Below are positions 36,074 to 47,460 of a stretch of 64,000 nt of DNA, in pieces (position 1 is the stretch's first letter; the number at the start of each line of letters is the position of its first letter). The DNA comes from Hymenoscyphus infarciens (Eukaryota; Ascomycota; Leotiomycetes; Helotiales; Helotiaceae), in the NCBI GenBank assembly GCA_001414345.1, contig LLCB01000105.1:62001-126000 (forward strand), in the 5' to 3' direction. The notes under the pieces were generated by a model. The model did no database searches. It was given only the letters and a program-made list of their open reading frames with translations, and had not been told where the DNA came from. Made by a program: the position numbers and the translations under genes.

Positions 36074-37299
36074 TTATGTAGTGTTATGATATTCCTCCTT
36101 CTTCACTGCCGAAAACCCCAGGGACATATCCCAGATGCGCCCAACAAGAAATCGTTCAGGATGTCTGGTGGGAGAGATACAATGCGGCAAGTAGTGGTAC
36201 CAATCGCTTTCGACGTTCCGATTGAAAAGGTGTAACACCTGAACTGACTCCATATTTTCCGGGTAAAATCCACTCATTTCCCAGTCAATGATTCCAGATA
36301 CGGTGTACCCACCATCAGTATCTTGTTCCACCATGATGTTGGCTGGCCGTAGGTCGCCATGGGTGAAGACACACTCCTTGTTTGATGGCGGGAGGAAGCT
36401 GCGTAGAAATCTAGTAAATGCTGGACTTGGTGGTAACTCATTGACAAAAAATTGAAAGTCTTCAAATGCTGACATTGTGTTTACTTGTTGGGTGTCGTGG
36501 TCGTCCATGTGAAAATCCTGCACACCCTCACCGCCGACCCCGCCCATGTTGCGGCCTGATGGCAATTTCAAGCTTCGGAGTGTGCTGAATATACTTTGTA
36601 GTCTGTTTTGAATTGAGAGTTTGTTGTCGACGGTAAGATTTGGCCATACACTCTCTAGCGTTGTTGTCGGAAAATAAGTCATAAGCATAATGCAAAAGCC
36701 CGAAAATCTGATCAGGCCGTGAGGCTTAGGAGCTGGTATGTCAGGTGCGTGTGCCTCAAGGTACTGAAGGGAAGAATACTCTGTATAATCCTTATTCGCC
36801 CAAACAATCTTTGCAGCAATATCCTCGTTGAACCTTAGGACCGCACCCTTCAGGTCTTGCTCCCACACCGTTGTTGACGCTGATATCATTTTTTTAATCG
36901 CATCCACAAGGCCTTTCTTCTTGCCTATGAGACTAGTGTCCATGTTGCTAACTAGGAGATTTGTCGCTGCTTTGGATAACGGAAATACTATTTCCGCAGT
37001 CTTGGGACCGGTAACAAGAGTCTCGCGGAAACTCATTTTCTTTGGAGGAGGGGGTTTCGACTTTTTGGGAGGGTCGACCTGTTTTTGGATCTTGCGTAAT
37101 GACATGAATATATCCATTTCGGGGGCTCTTTTGAGTTCTGCTGTTAAAAGCTCCATCATTGCCTGATTTCTCCGAGCCTTGGTGGATAACGGCGCCGTGG
37201 ATAACATTGTGGTATCCGTGGGCAACATCACATCTCTAGAAATTCATTAGCGAAAGGTTATATATCTGGGTAAAGACCTTTTTACCTGTGGGATTGCAT
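36074..37299 (-). CDS. APH/choline-kinase-like phosphotransferase
   Basis: Protein-kinase-fold small-molecule phosphotransferase family, expanded in filamentous fungi, substrate usually unknown. Two exons: 37299-37286 (14 nt, MQSH plus two bases) and 37235-36074, giving 391 aa. The intron has donor GTAAAA, branch GCTAAT and acceptor TTTCTAG and joins in frame (MQSHR-DVMLPTD). If that exon is wrong, the ATG at 37228 gives a slightly shorter protein. The catalytic loop is FTHGDLRPANIMV (Brenner motif with Asp and Asn) and the metal-binding motif is IIDWEMSGFYPE. The N-terminal ~80 residues are extra, with a Lys/Pro patch (DPPKKSKPPPPKK). The gene is bordered upstream by a TA-rich block. Confidence 0.82.
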
Positions 37300-37479
37300 A
37301 TTGTAGGACTCCCACAGAATACCGTGAGTTATTATATCACTTGAGAGTCTTCTATTGCTTGCGAAATGAAGCGGGCCGAGCGACCGTTTGTGGAAAGAGG
37401 GAGGACGTTACCGTATAATATATGTTGGTAACATGTTCCCTACGAAAGCAAGATAAGTATCTAGAACACTCCCTCGGTG

Positions 37480-38110
37480 TGTCTAGTATACTCTAACAAG
37501 GGTTTTTATCCCTATAAGTAAGCTAGTTAGGACTAAAAAGTGGAATTTGAGAAAGCGGAGTAGAGACTAAGGGCGCTAGCTTTGTAGTTTTAAGTGTTTT
37601 AAGAGGCTATAGAGGTTATAGCTATTATATATCCTCTTTTAAGGAATAGTCTATGCTCTAGCTCCTCTTTTAAGGAATAGTTAGTGCTCTTAGTATTTAG
37701 GAATAGCTTTACGTTATATAATTATCTAATTACTCTCTTCTTTTTTCGCTAATTCTCTACTTTTATAAAATCGCTTCTTTTTAAAGAATAAGTAACGAAA
37801 TTAGACGTTTTAGACAAAGTTCACTACTTCGTACGCTTATATATATACGCGCGTCTATAGATAAGCTCTTAAATTCCTTACTTTTAAAGTAACTTAGAAG
37901 AATCTATCTACGTTTAAAAAGGAGAGCGGAAAGAGGAAGTAAGAAAGCGTCGAATTTAAAATTTAAAACTAATTTTTTTTAATTACTCTAAAAAAGTCTA
38001 AGCTTTATTAATTATAAGCCCTCTACCCTAGTAGAATATTATTGCTTTTTAACACTAATCTCTACCTAAAACATCCTTATAAACCCTCTAATAAGAGCCC
38101 TGATTAGGTT
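37480..38110. repeat. TA-rich, RIP-like block
   Basis: Stop-rich, TA-dominated DNA with depletion of CpA/TpG, as left by repeat-induced point mutation. It contains an 18-bp direct repeat (CCTCTTTTAAGGAATAGT) twice near 37640-37682. The original repeat is not identifiable. Confidence 0.6.
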
Positions 38111-38334
38111 ATATTCCGTGTAGTACAGAACACCTACGACAGGGGGGGCGCTTTGCTTTCGTAGAGGTTAGTTGTTAACTTTATTTGTAGACAGTAGCCT
38201 TGTGGTAGCCTCGTCCGCCAAAATATCATATACAGGGGTTAGCCCCTGAAAGTCGGGTCGGGCATGCGCGACTTCTGAATATTTGGCCTCAGTCAAACAG
38301 CTACGAGTATCACCCATCATCACCACCAGTCAAC

Positions 38335-39208
38335 ATGAAAATCTCAACGCTTTACTGCGGCCTGCTGGCATGCATCACGCCGTTAGTGTCTGCGACGGCC
38401 CTCACGTATAAGTTGCAGGCAAATGAGAAAGCCTGCTTCTACTCGTGGGTTGACAAGCAGGGCGCGAAGATCGCCTTTTATTTCGCTGTACGTCACCCCA
38501 ACAGCCAATTCCGGCTCTCGAGTTTGGCGGATGATGCTAATTGATTGGGGGTCTTCAGGTTCAAGCAGGAGGATCTTTCGATGTCGATTACGAGGTTATT
38601 GGACCGAATGAGAAACCGATTATGGATGGACAGAAGGAGAGGCAGGGAGACTTCGTTTTCACGGCGACCGAGACGGGGGAATACAAGTTCTGCTTCAATA
38701 ATGAGATGAGTACTTTTGCGGAGAAATACGTGGATTTCGAGATTGCTGTCCGTATACTCTGTACTATCTATCTTGTTGGGTTGGAGGGGAGGGTATCATG
38801 GGAGGAATTGGCTATCATGGAGATAACTTGACTAACACCTTCATCTTTGCAGGTCGAGAACGAAGCCCGAGCATCTTTACCAGCCAAACAAGGCACCTCA
38901 CCCGAACAAACCTCTGCATTGGAGGAGTCCATCTTCAAGCTCTCCGGCCAACTCTCAACCATCACACGAAACCAGAAATACTTCCGCACGAGAGAGAATC
39001 GTAATTTTAGCACGGTTAGAAGCACGGAGAGGAGAATCTTCAACTTTAGCGTTATTGAGAGCTTGATGATGGTTTGTATGGCTGGGTTACAGGTTTTTAT
39101 CGTCAGGTTCTTTTTCCAGGTATGTAATACTCTTCAGGAAAGCCAATATTGGTGTATGAAAATGGGGACTGATTCTTGGGATAGGGCGCGAGAAAGGGAT
39201 ATGTGTGA
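38335..39208 (+). CDS. p24-family cargo receptor (emp24/gp25L/p24, Erp-like)
   Basis: Type I membrane protein of COPII/COPI vesicles that helps export cargo from the ER. Four exons, 38335-38487, 38559-38747, 38853-39119 and 39185-39208, give 210 aa. There is a signal peptide (MKISTLYCGLLACITPLVSA), a GOLD domain with the paired cysteines (NEKACFYSW, YKFCFNNEM), a coiled-coil stalk and one C-terminal membrane helix. The last exon encodes only GARKGYV, completing the tail FFFQGARKGYV with its FF sorting signal. The donor of intron 2 (GTCCGT) is weak but is the only phase-compatible choice. The tail lacks a terminal KKxx. Confidence 0.9.
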
Positions 39209-39593
39209 AGTACTTGCTGTATATTCGTTTGTCCGTCAAGCGTTCTTTGGGAAGTCTGGCATGGAATGGGGAGTCGGAACTCTCGTTGTACTTTTATATG
39301 AAGATCCGAAGACCGCGGGAATAGAGCAATTAATGCCATTTTGAACATGACTATCTGACTTCACTTCCCGACTCGTAAACAATTGCAACTGACACCATTT
39401 GCTGATTAGCTGTGTCTTGTCCCCCCACAATTCACTCATGCTCAGTTCTCAGCCTCGCCAAGTTTGCGCTAGCCCCATTTGGATTAGCCCAATATCCAGG
39501 ATCGCGATAATTCAGCGATAATTCGACTCCCATCTACGATTTGCTCTAAAAGGTTGACCAGATACCCAACTTTTCCACAACACAACTACAACC

Positions 39594-41486
39594 ATGACTT
39601 CCCTAGCAGCAAACCTGGCGAGGGCCCTTCCTAATCCGAAATACACAGGAGAAGAAGAAGAGATCCCACAACATGCTCAGCAGAGAGGACCAAGAATCGT
39701 AGGAGCAGGCACGCTTGACGATTCACAAATTGTTCTACGGGTGAGTCGCATTCTAGAAACGCAGTCGGGAGAACATTCTAATGGACGGTCTCAGAAAACG
39801 GGACCACCGCCATACGGACAACGAGCGGGATGGCGACCAAGAGGACCAGAGGATTTTGGAGATGGAGGCGCGTTCCCTGAAGTACCTGTCGCACAATACC
39901 CCCTCGACATGGGGCGAAAATCGAATTCCTCCAGTACCGCGCTTGCAGTTCAGGTCGATGGGGAGGGAAAGGTCAAATATGATGCGATTGCGCGACAGGG
40001 ACATAATGACAAGAGGATTGTACATGCTTCGTTTAAGGATCTGATACCACTTCGGCAGCGCGCTGATGCGGGGGATATCAATCTCGATCGACCGAGCGAG
40101 GAGGAGGTCAGGGCTTCGACCGAACGGACGAAGGATGCTCTTGCGAAGTTGGTCAATGGTGCGGTGGCAGCGCAGAAACCGAAGAATGTGAATATTGGCA
40201 GCAAGAAGGAACCTACGTTTGTACGGTACACGCCTGCGAACCAGATGGGGGATAATACGAGGAAGAATGATCGGATTATGAAGATTGTTGAGAGGCAGGT
40301 TGATCCCATGGAACCGCCGAAATTCAAACATAAGAAGATTCCACGAGGACCACCGAGTCCACCGCCGCCCGTTATGCATTCGCCTCCGAGGAAGTTGACA
40401 GCTGAGGATCAGGAGGCATGGAAGATTCCTCCGCCCGTGTCGAATTGGAAGAATCCTAAGGGCTATACGGTTCCGCTGGATAAACGTTTAGCAGCAGATG
40501 GTAGGGGATTACAGGATGTTACTATTAACGACAAATTCGCCCAGTTTGCCGAAGCATTATTTACCGCCGACAGACATGCGAGAGAGGAGGTTAAACAGAG
40601 ATCATTGATGCAACAGCGGTTAGCAGAAAAGGAAAAGTCACAAAAAGAGGACCACCTTCGAATGTTGGCACAAAAGGCACGGGAGGATCGAGCAGCAGTT
40701 GGATCAGGTCGACGAAATTCACGAACCTCTCGCTCTCGATCTGGAAGTTACAGTTACTCAGAATCAGAATCCGACAGCGGCTCCGAAGCAGAAGTGCGCG
40801 AACGAGAAAAAGCCCGACAAGAAAAACGTCGCGAGGAAGAGCGAAAACTCCGCCAATCACGCATGGGCGCCGAACGAAGAGTACAAATGATGGCACGAGA
40901 GCAGAACCGTGATATCTCTGAAAAGGTCGCCCTGGGACTAGCAAAACCTACGCAATCCTCAGAAAGCATGTTTGATTCGAGACTGTTTAATCGCACTGCG
41001 GGCTTTGATACGGGATTCAATGAGGATCAACATTATGATAAGCCGCTGTTTCAGGCGCATGATGCTATTAATAGTATTTATCGCCCGCAGCAGAATATGG
41101 ATGATGGAGAGGATGATGAAGCTGCGGAGGCGGAGATGGGGAAGATAGCTAGGACGGGGAGGTTTAGTGAGGCGCTGGGTAAGGGGACTTTTAAGGGGAG
41201 TGGAGATGTTGAGGTTAGTACTTTTCTTCTCTTTTCTCCTCCATTTAGGGATTATGGAGGTTTTTTGTGGGAATAGTTCGCTAACTGGCTGTAACAGGCG
41301 CGCGAGGGCCCCGTTCAGTTTGAGAAGGATACGGGCGATGTTTTTAATGTTGATGAATTCCTTACTAAAGTTGGTGAGGGCGGTGGTACGGGTGGGAGTG
41401 AGAATAAACGGGGGTATGGATTGCAGGCTGGAGAGGATGAGGAGAGGTCGAGTAAGAGGGCTAGGGTTGAGGAGGACTCTGACTAG
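39594..41486 (+). CDS. PRP45: Pre-mRNA-processing protein 45 (SNW/SKIP family)
   Basis: Spliceosome component (NTC-related), also a transcription coregulator in other eukaryotes. Three exons, 39594-39740, 39795-41213 and 41298-41486, give 584 aa. The signature VSNWKNPKGYTVPLDKR is present, along with GPPPYGQRAGWRPRGPEDFG, the DRPSEEEV helix region, a charged C-terminal half and the nuclear-looking end SSKRARVEEDSD. The first intron is 54 nt without a stop, so a plain reading runs through it and inserts 18 spurious residues; its GTGAGT donor, TCTAAT branch and CAG acceptor, plus the conserved IVLR-KTGPPPYGQ join, support removal. The last exon supplies the conserved DVFNVDEFL. Confidence 0.92.
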
Positions 41487-42187
41487 AGCATTTTGAACGA
41501 AAGGAATGGAGGGGAAGAAATGTGTATTATTGATTGATGGCGGGGCTGCATTGATGCATAGCATGGCATTGGGATTGGGAGTTGTACTGTATTAATATTG
41601 AAAACAAATATAGTATGGTCATTCCTATCGATTCTTTGTTTCGGTGGTGAGGTAGTTGTGGTTAATTTTTGAGTAATCTGCTGTTTTGCGGGTAAGCTGT
41701 GGAAAACAAGTAAGCTGGTGGTTTGCTCAACACCATCAAAGCGAGAAGTAAAAAATTTATTAAAAAAAAACCAAGTTTACAAAAAAAATTCAAAATGAGC
41801 AAAAACTCTGCTCGCCTATGAAGGCAAGCTGAGAATACCCGGTATGTTAGATATTTTTATGGTGCTACTTACGACGGATGGAACCTTCAACCGACCAGGC
41901 CAAGCGTGCAGACTCTGGATTTGTGATAGACAGCGGTGTTACTTGTGGACATGAATATAATTTTCGAATTATGGAGTTTTAGTGGGGCTGGTTCTCTCTA
42001 GCCTAGTGATTGGCCTCCTCAACACCGTGTCCCGTTGGTAGCTCAACGTAAACATAATAGAGAAAAATAGAAACAGTATCTTACGCATCTACTTATAATT
42101 CTTATCTTGTTTTTATAATCTTATGTCGAGTTATCTTCAGTTTCTCGTGTGATTAGCATGATCATATGACGAATTGTGCCAAGGTTT
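41487..42187. other. Intergenic region downstream of PRP45
   Basis: The first part is PRP45 3' flank. Further on is mixed sequence leading to a hairpin at 42188 and then TA-rich DNA. No supported gene. Confidence 0.45.
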
Positions 42188-42223
42188 GTGATATTTGGCC
42201 TCAGGTTCTAGGCCAAATATCAC
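42188..42223. repeat. Perfect 14-bp stem hairpin
   Basis: GTGATATTTGGCCT and its exact inverse AGGCCAAATATCAC, separated by 8 nt. It lies just before a TA-rich block; it could be an element end or a structured transcript end. The same ATTTGGCCTCAG string occurs near 38280. Confidence 0.8.
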
Positions 42224-42239
42224 TTATAAAATATCACAG

Positions 42240-43085
42240 GTTTTCAGGGGGACACTCTTTCAAGAACGAAATCACTAAGAAAATAATCAAAATAGATGTA
42301 ACTTTATTTTATCATTAATTAGCTATCAAAGATTCATTCTAGATTTTTTGAATGTTATTCTGGTAACTAGTAGTTGTAATTTATGTCTTTTGGTATAGTG
42401 CGGCAGTAGGTCTATACAACGAATAAAAGCTACAAATATATTTAGAATATTCACGATTTTCTATAGATAAATTACTCTTCGAATTATTTAAGAATAAGGA
42501 GAGTTTAAGGTATAAATAGTAGTCGTTTATTTATAAATATTCTATATTCTCTACCCTTTTAGTATAGTTTCCTACTTATCTAAATATATATGAAAATCCC
42601 TTGAAATTATCCGCTTTAGTTGCTTTCATTGTCTCGATTAGGCTACGCCAGGGGCTAAAAAAGTGGATAAATTATTAAATAAGGTGAAAAGAGTAAAGCC
42701 TCTTAACGTTGAAACCTTAGTTAAAACCTTAGCTTAAAAGTTATATATATAATACTTTAGAAAGTAGGGTATTATATAATACGCTTTAATATAACACCCT
42801 ATTTTATATAATAAAGAGTAGAAACGATAGTAATCTATTAATAATAATTAAAAGTAAGTAAGTTTATAGTTTAGTTATATTTAAATATATATATAAAAAG
42901 AGAGTAAAATTCAACTTATATAAACCCTCTATACTAAGACTTGGGGGGCGGATATTAAGCTTAATAAATAGAAACTATTCGTAATATATTTATTTAAGCT
43001 CTTATCGCTTAAATAATTGCTTAAATACTATATATTTATTTAATATTTATAATGAATAATTAATATTTTATTCATCTATTCGTTG
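42240..43085. repeat. TA-rich, RIP-like block
   Basis: Dense TA-rich sequence without coding potential, consistent with an ancient RIP-mutated repeat. The exact edges are approximate. Confidence 0.55.
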
Positions 43086-44110
43086 TGCAGACCTATGCAG
43101 CAGAGGAACAAAATGCGACGTTCTTTCCGTCCCTGTTGAGGTTGGGACGAGTCTTGGGGTTCGGGATGCCTGAAGGATGATTAATGAAGAGGATAGAAAC
43201 TGAATAGTGCCTTCCTTTTCTTCTCCCTTGGTCGGTCTCTGGGACTGAGTTGAAAAATGGAAAGGCAGGAGCGAGGGAAAGAGGGGGTTTCTTGGTTCTC
43301 AGTGAAAAGCATGGAACGATTGAGGTCACTTCGCGATTTGGTTCAAGACTGGGTCCATTTTGTGGAGTTTCTTAGAGCTGTGTATTTCTGAGGAAGGAGG
43401 AAGGATTTTATTTTTGCGTTTTGGCTTTGTAAGTATGAGAAAGTTGGCAAGTTGGGATTGGGTTGGAGCTTACTAGTATGCCCTAGGAATGGTGTCTAGG
43501 ATGTTATAGCACGTTGTGGCTCATATCTTTACAACAGCAGAAGATAACGGTTCCCCTTCAAACATACCACTTACAGTCAGGTGTGCATTCTATCTAGCCT
43601 TCTTCTCTCATTATAGTAATTAATTCTTTCCGAAAGAGCTAGCCATTTACGATAAACTCCCTTCTTCACTTTTTGCAAGCTTCGCTTCTACGTCGTCATA
43701 CCACCCAATATTAGTGACACGGGAATATAGGATAAGCTAAGGTGTTAGCGCGAATTAAATGGGTGCATCTCATCTGTTTCCAGGTTCTGTTTAAGGGCGA
43801 TGGACCTTTCTCTCACATCTTTCTTTCTTTCTGCACTTGGAGGTACGTCTACTCGATTTATAGACAGGAGCAAGCATTTGCATTTATACTCCGTTGTCGT
43901 GTTTTGTTCGTCATTCAACGACTACCCATCTATTTCTCTTTTCAACTCCCCTTTTCTATTGGTTTGTCTTATCAAGTCTTATATCCTGCATCACTGTTGT
44001 TGGGTGGTCTTCGGTAGGTGGCATTCGGGGCCTTACATATATGCCGCCTGTAGAAGTTTCATCGACATATTAAAATAGCCAGTAACAAAGCGCCACAATC
44101 ATGTCGTCGC
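43086..44110. other. GC-balanced island between TA-rich blocks, no supported gene
   Basis: About 1 kb of normal composition. Open frames at 43093-43329 (-) and 43742-44078 (+) show no recognisable domain, and two frames overlap without a clear winner. It may be unmutated spacer or a decayed gene. Confidence 0.4.
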
Positions 44111-47100
44111 AGTGAGAGTAAGGGGAAGGTATAAAGAGAACCTTTTAGTATATAAGGCTAACTGTCTCCTTTTTTCCAAGTAAACTTTCGTAAATTTGTT
44201 TCTTAATTTACTGTTCGGCTTTATAGTACAGATTTATAGATTAGATTATACTCGTTTTTTCACAGCGATACTATCTAAAAAGAAAAAAAAAAATCAAGAA
44301 AGGATAAGCTATCACCTACTACAAAATCTCCACTAGTACGTAATCCTAGATTTTACAAAGGACATAATAGTATTAGTTTTATTATTAGGCTAAAAACCTA
44401 GAAGCTAAGAGGAAGAAGTCTTAAACTCTAATATATACTCTAAATATTTTCTTTAGTCTAGCTTTTAAATACTTTAGTTATCTTTTTCCTCTTACTAATA
44501 CTTCTATCTAATATAATTAAGTTAATACTTTATAAGAATTAGAGCTAGTAGCTTAGACTTAGTTTAGATATTAATTAAGTTAAGCTATTAAATAATATTA
44601 TAAAAGAAGCTAATAATAATCCGTATAGTAGAGTAAGTCTTTCTAAACTTACGACTATATATCTCTTAATCTAATTTCGTTATAATAAACGCTATTAACT
44701 CTCTAGTTTTATCTCCTTTCTTATAATTAGATCTATATAGAAACTCTATACTAATATCTACTTAGTACTTAATAATAGTTATATAAGTATTCTATTTAAG
44801 TTACTATGTCTATATATATTTTATAACTCTCTTAAAGTTATTAAATCAGCTAGTATAGTTATAAATCTAATAGAATAAAAGTTTCTAGCTAGTTTACTAC
44901 GTTTATAAAGTTTAAAAGTATATTTCAAGATTAAGTAGTATAGATATAGTACTTATATAAAGGCGGCTATAATTATAGATACTATTAAAGAATATATCTA
45001 CGAGACTTTAGAAACACTCTCTTATAGATTCTTTAAATTAGATAGTATTACTAGTAATATCTAGAATATTATACTACTATAATATATTATTAAAAATAGA
45101 GTTTAATATATACTTATTATACTATATAATTCTAATAATATTTAATTATAAAACTATTAATATTATTAGTATTTTAATTAATATTATAATAATACTATCT
45201 CTTTAGTTCGCTATATAACTTATATATAGATATAATTAGAAGTCTAGTCTAAAACTACTTCTATTTAGATTAGAATTATACTAAAATCTAAGTAGCTTTA
45301 AACTACGATACTACTAAACTAGTTTAGAAGTGCTAAGATATTAAGATCTAAATTAAAGCTATTTATACTTCTTATTATATATATAATAGTAGTACTATCT
45401 CTTCTTTAAATCTCTCTAGCTCTTTTATCACTATTATACTTATATTAAATAAGATTAGAATTATACTTATTATTAAGAAACACGTCTAAAGAGCGTACTT
45501 AAGAGGCCTGCTTTTTAAAAGCTTTTTTAGTAGTTTTAAAAGCTCTTTTAATAGACCTTTTAGTACTAGAAGTAGTACTCGTCTTACGTTATTCTAGAGA
45601 AAGTATATTAAGTAAAAAGAAAGATAAAAGAGTATAAAAGTCGTAGTAAAAGTAGATAAAGGAAAATTAGCTTATATACTTCTATTATAAACTAACTTAT
45701 ACTAAAATAATTTTTTTTTAGTAGAGTTTAAGAAATAAGATAATAATTTAATTATTTAGTCGCGTTAGAGCTAGAAATATAAGATTAGAACTATCTTCTA
45801 TTAAAACACGTAAGTTATATAGTAAACTAAAAAGAGAGTAGTACTATATTTATTAGATTTAATCTTTTTACTTTAGATTTTAAATCTACTTATTTTTAGT
45901 CTTATACTATAGAATTATATAATATAATATATAAAGTAAAAAGTATATATCTAAATAACTAGATTTATTAATCTAATTAAATAGAGTATTTTAAAAAAAT
46001 AATTATATTAGTAGCTTATAAAATAGTTATAAAATTATTTCTTATATAGCTTATTAAAAGTAATTTATATAAGATATAAAAAGTTTATTTTTAGACTTTA
46101 CTATATAAGTTATTAAAGAATATATAATTAATACTATTATAATATTAAGTAAGTAGTATAATATAATAATAATCTTTAGTTTAAAAATAAATATAGACTA
46201 TTAATTTATTCTAATAATATATTTATTTAAAAAAATAATATTACTAGTAGTACTAGAACTAGATATCTTAACTAGTAGTATTAATTTAAAAATAAAGAAA
46301 GTTTAAAGTCTCTTAGTAAAGCTCTTTTTAAAAATAAATTTATAGAATATCTTTATATTCTAAAGAGTACTATTTCTCTAGAGATCTATAGATAGATTAT
46401 AATAGATAGTAAATTTCTCTATAAATTAGCTTATCTCTACTAAGCTTAAGAGAGAGTTAATATTTATAAATATAATAGCTCTAAGAATAGAAAAGATAGT
46501 ATAGATTATATAAGAAATAGTTAGATTAGATTAGATTAATAACCTTTTAATTAATCTAATCTTAGATTAGTAAGATCTAACTTTTTTAATTAAATTAACC
46601 AAAAGTGATTAATTAGATTATTAATTAATTAAGTGATTAAAAATAGCACGTGACCGGCACGGAGGTATCGGAGACCGGGTCGGGCCCCGGGGTAGAGTCG
46701 GAGTAGCGTTCTAGTACTACCGAGAGCTTAGGCGAGACCTTCTAAGTAGTCTTTTTATAACGTAACTTCTTTATTTTAAGTCTTAATAAATTAGCTATTA
46801 ATTATTTATTAATAAACATCTATTAATAATAGATCTCGTTATTAATTTAAACTTTAAAAGCTTTATATATAATAACTATATACTATATATAGTCTATTAA
46901 TTATATTAATTAATTAATTAATAATTAAAATAGATTAATTAATCTAATCTAATTAATATACGTGCTAATTAATAATCAGCTTAATCTAAAGTTATTAATT
47001 AGATTAATAATTACTTAAATAATTAATTTATACTTATACTAGATTAAGAAGAGAAAGTATAATAGAAGATTTTAAGTAATAAAGAAAATAGATAAAATTA

Positions 47101-47440
47101 GTAATAGTAATATAAAGAGATATTAATTAAATAAAAAAAGTATAGAAGTAATAGTAGTATAATAAGTAGTTAAAATATAAGAGAATTAGTAGTAGTAGTA
47201 GTAGTAGGATTTTAGCCTCTTAGTAAAACATATATATAGAGAAGTAAAAAAGAGAGATAAAAAGTAATACTCTCTAAATATAGTAAAGAATAGAAGTAGA
47301 AGATAAAGATAGAAGATTTTAAGAAAGAAAAGAAGATACTTTTATACTACTTTTTAAGCTAAAAGTAATTATAATTACTATATAAAAGTACTTAAGAGTT
47401 CTAGGCTTATAACTATAGAAGTTGAGTTTCAAGAGTAGCT
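44110..47440. repeat. Large TA-rich, RIP-like desert
   Basis: 3.3 kb of extreme TA richness with stops in all frames. It is best explained as one or more transposable-element copies destroyed by RIP. A short GC-rich patch (about 46634-46745) interrupts it. Family identity cannot be recovered by eye. Confidence 0.65.
46615..46990. repeat. Imperfect inverted-repeat element with GC-rich core
   Basis: GATTAAAAATAGCACGTG on the left and, inverted, GATTATTAATTAGCACGTA on the right bracket about 330 bp whose left third is strikingly GC-rich (GACCGGGTCGGGCCCCGGGG). The arms are mutated. It is a probable relic of a small DNA element inside the TA-rich desert. Confidence 0.4.
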
Positions 47441-47460
47441 TACTCCTTAGGATCCAAGCT

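Noticed and set aside
36828..37166. Open frame opposite the APH-type kinase
   Set aside because: Antisense shadow of a well-supported coding sequence.
39741..39794. Reading PRP45 straight through its first intron
   Set aside because: The 18 extra residues interrupt a conserved junction, and the segment has ideal splice signals.
43742..44078. Two overlapping open frames in the GC-balanced island
   Set aside because: Neither has a recognisable domain or good start context, and they exclude each other.
44110..47440. Attempt to recognise reverse transcriptase or transposase in the TA-rich desert
   Set aside because: Stops in every frame and too heavily mutated to identify by eye; only a repeat-like label is justified.
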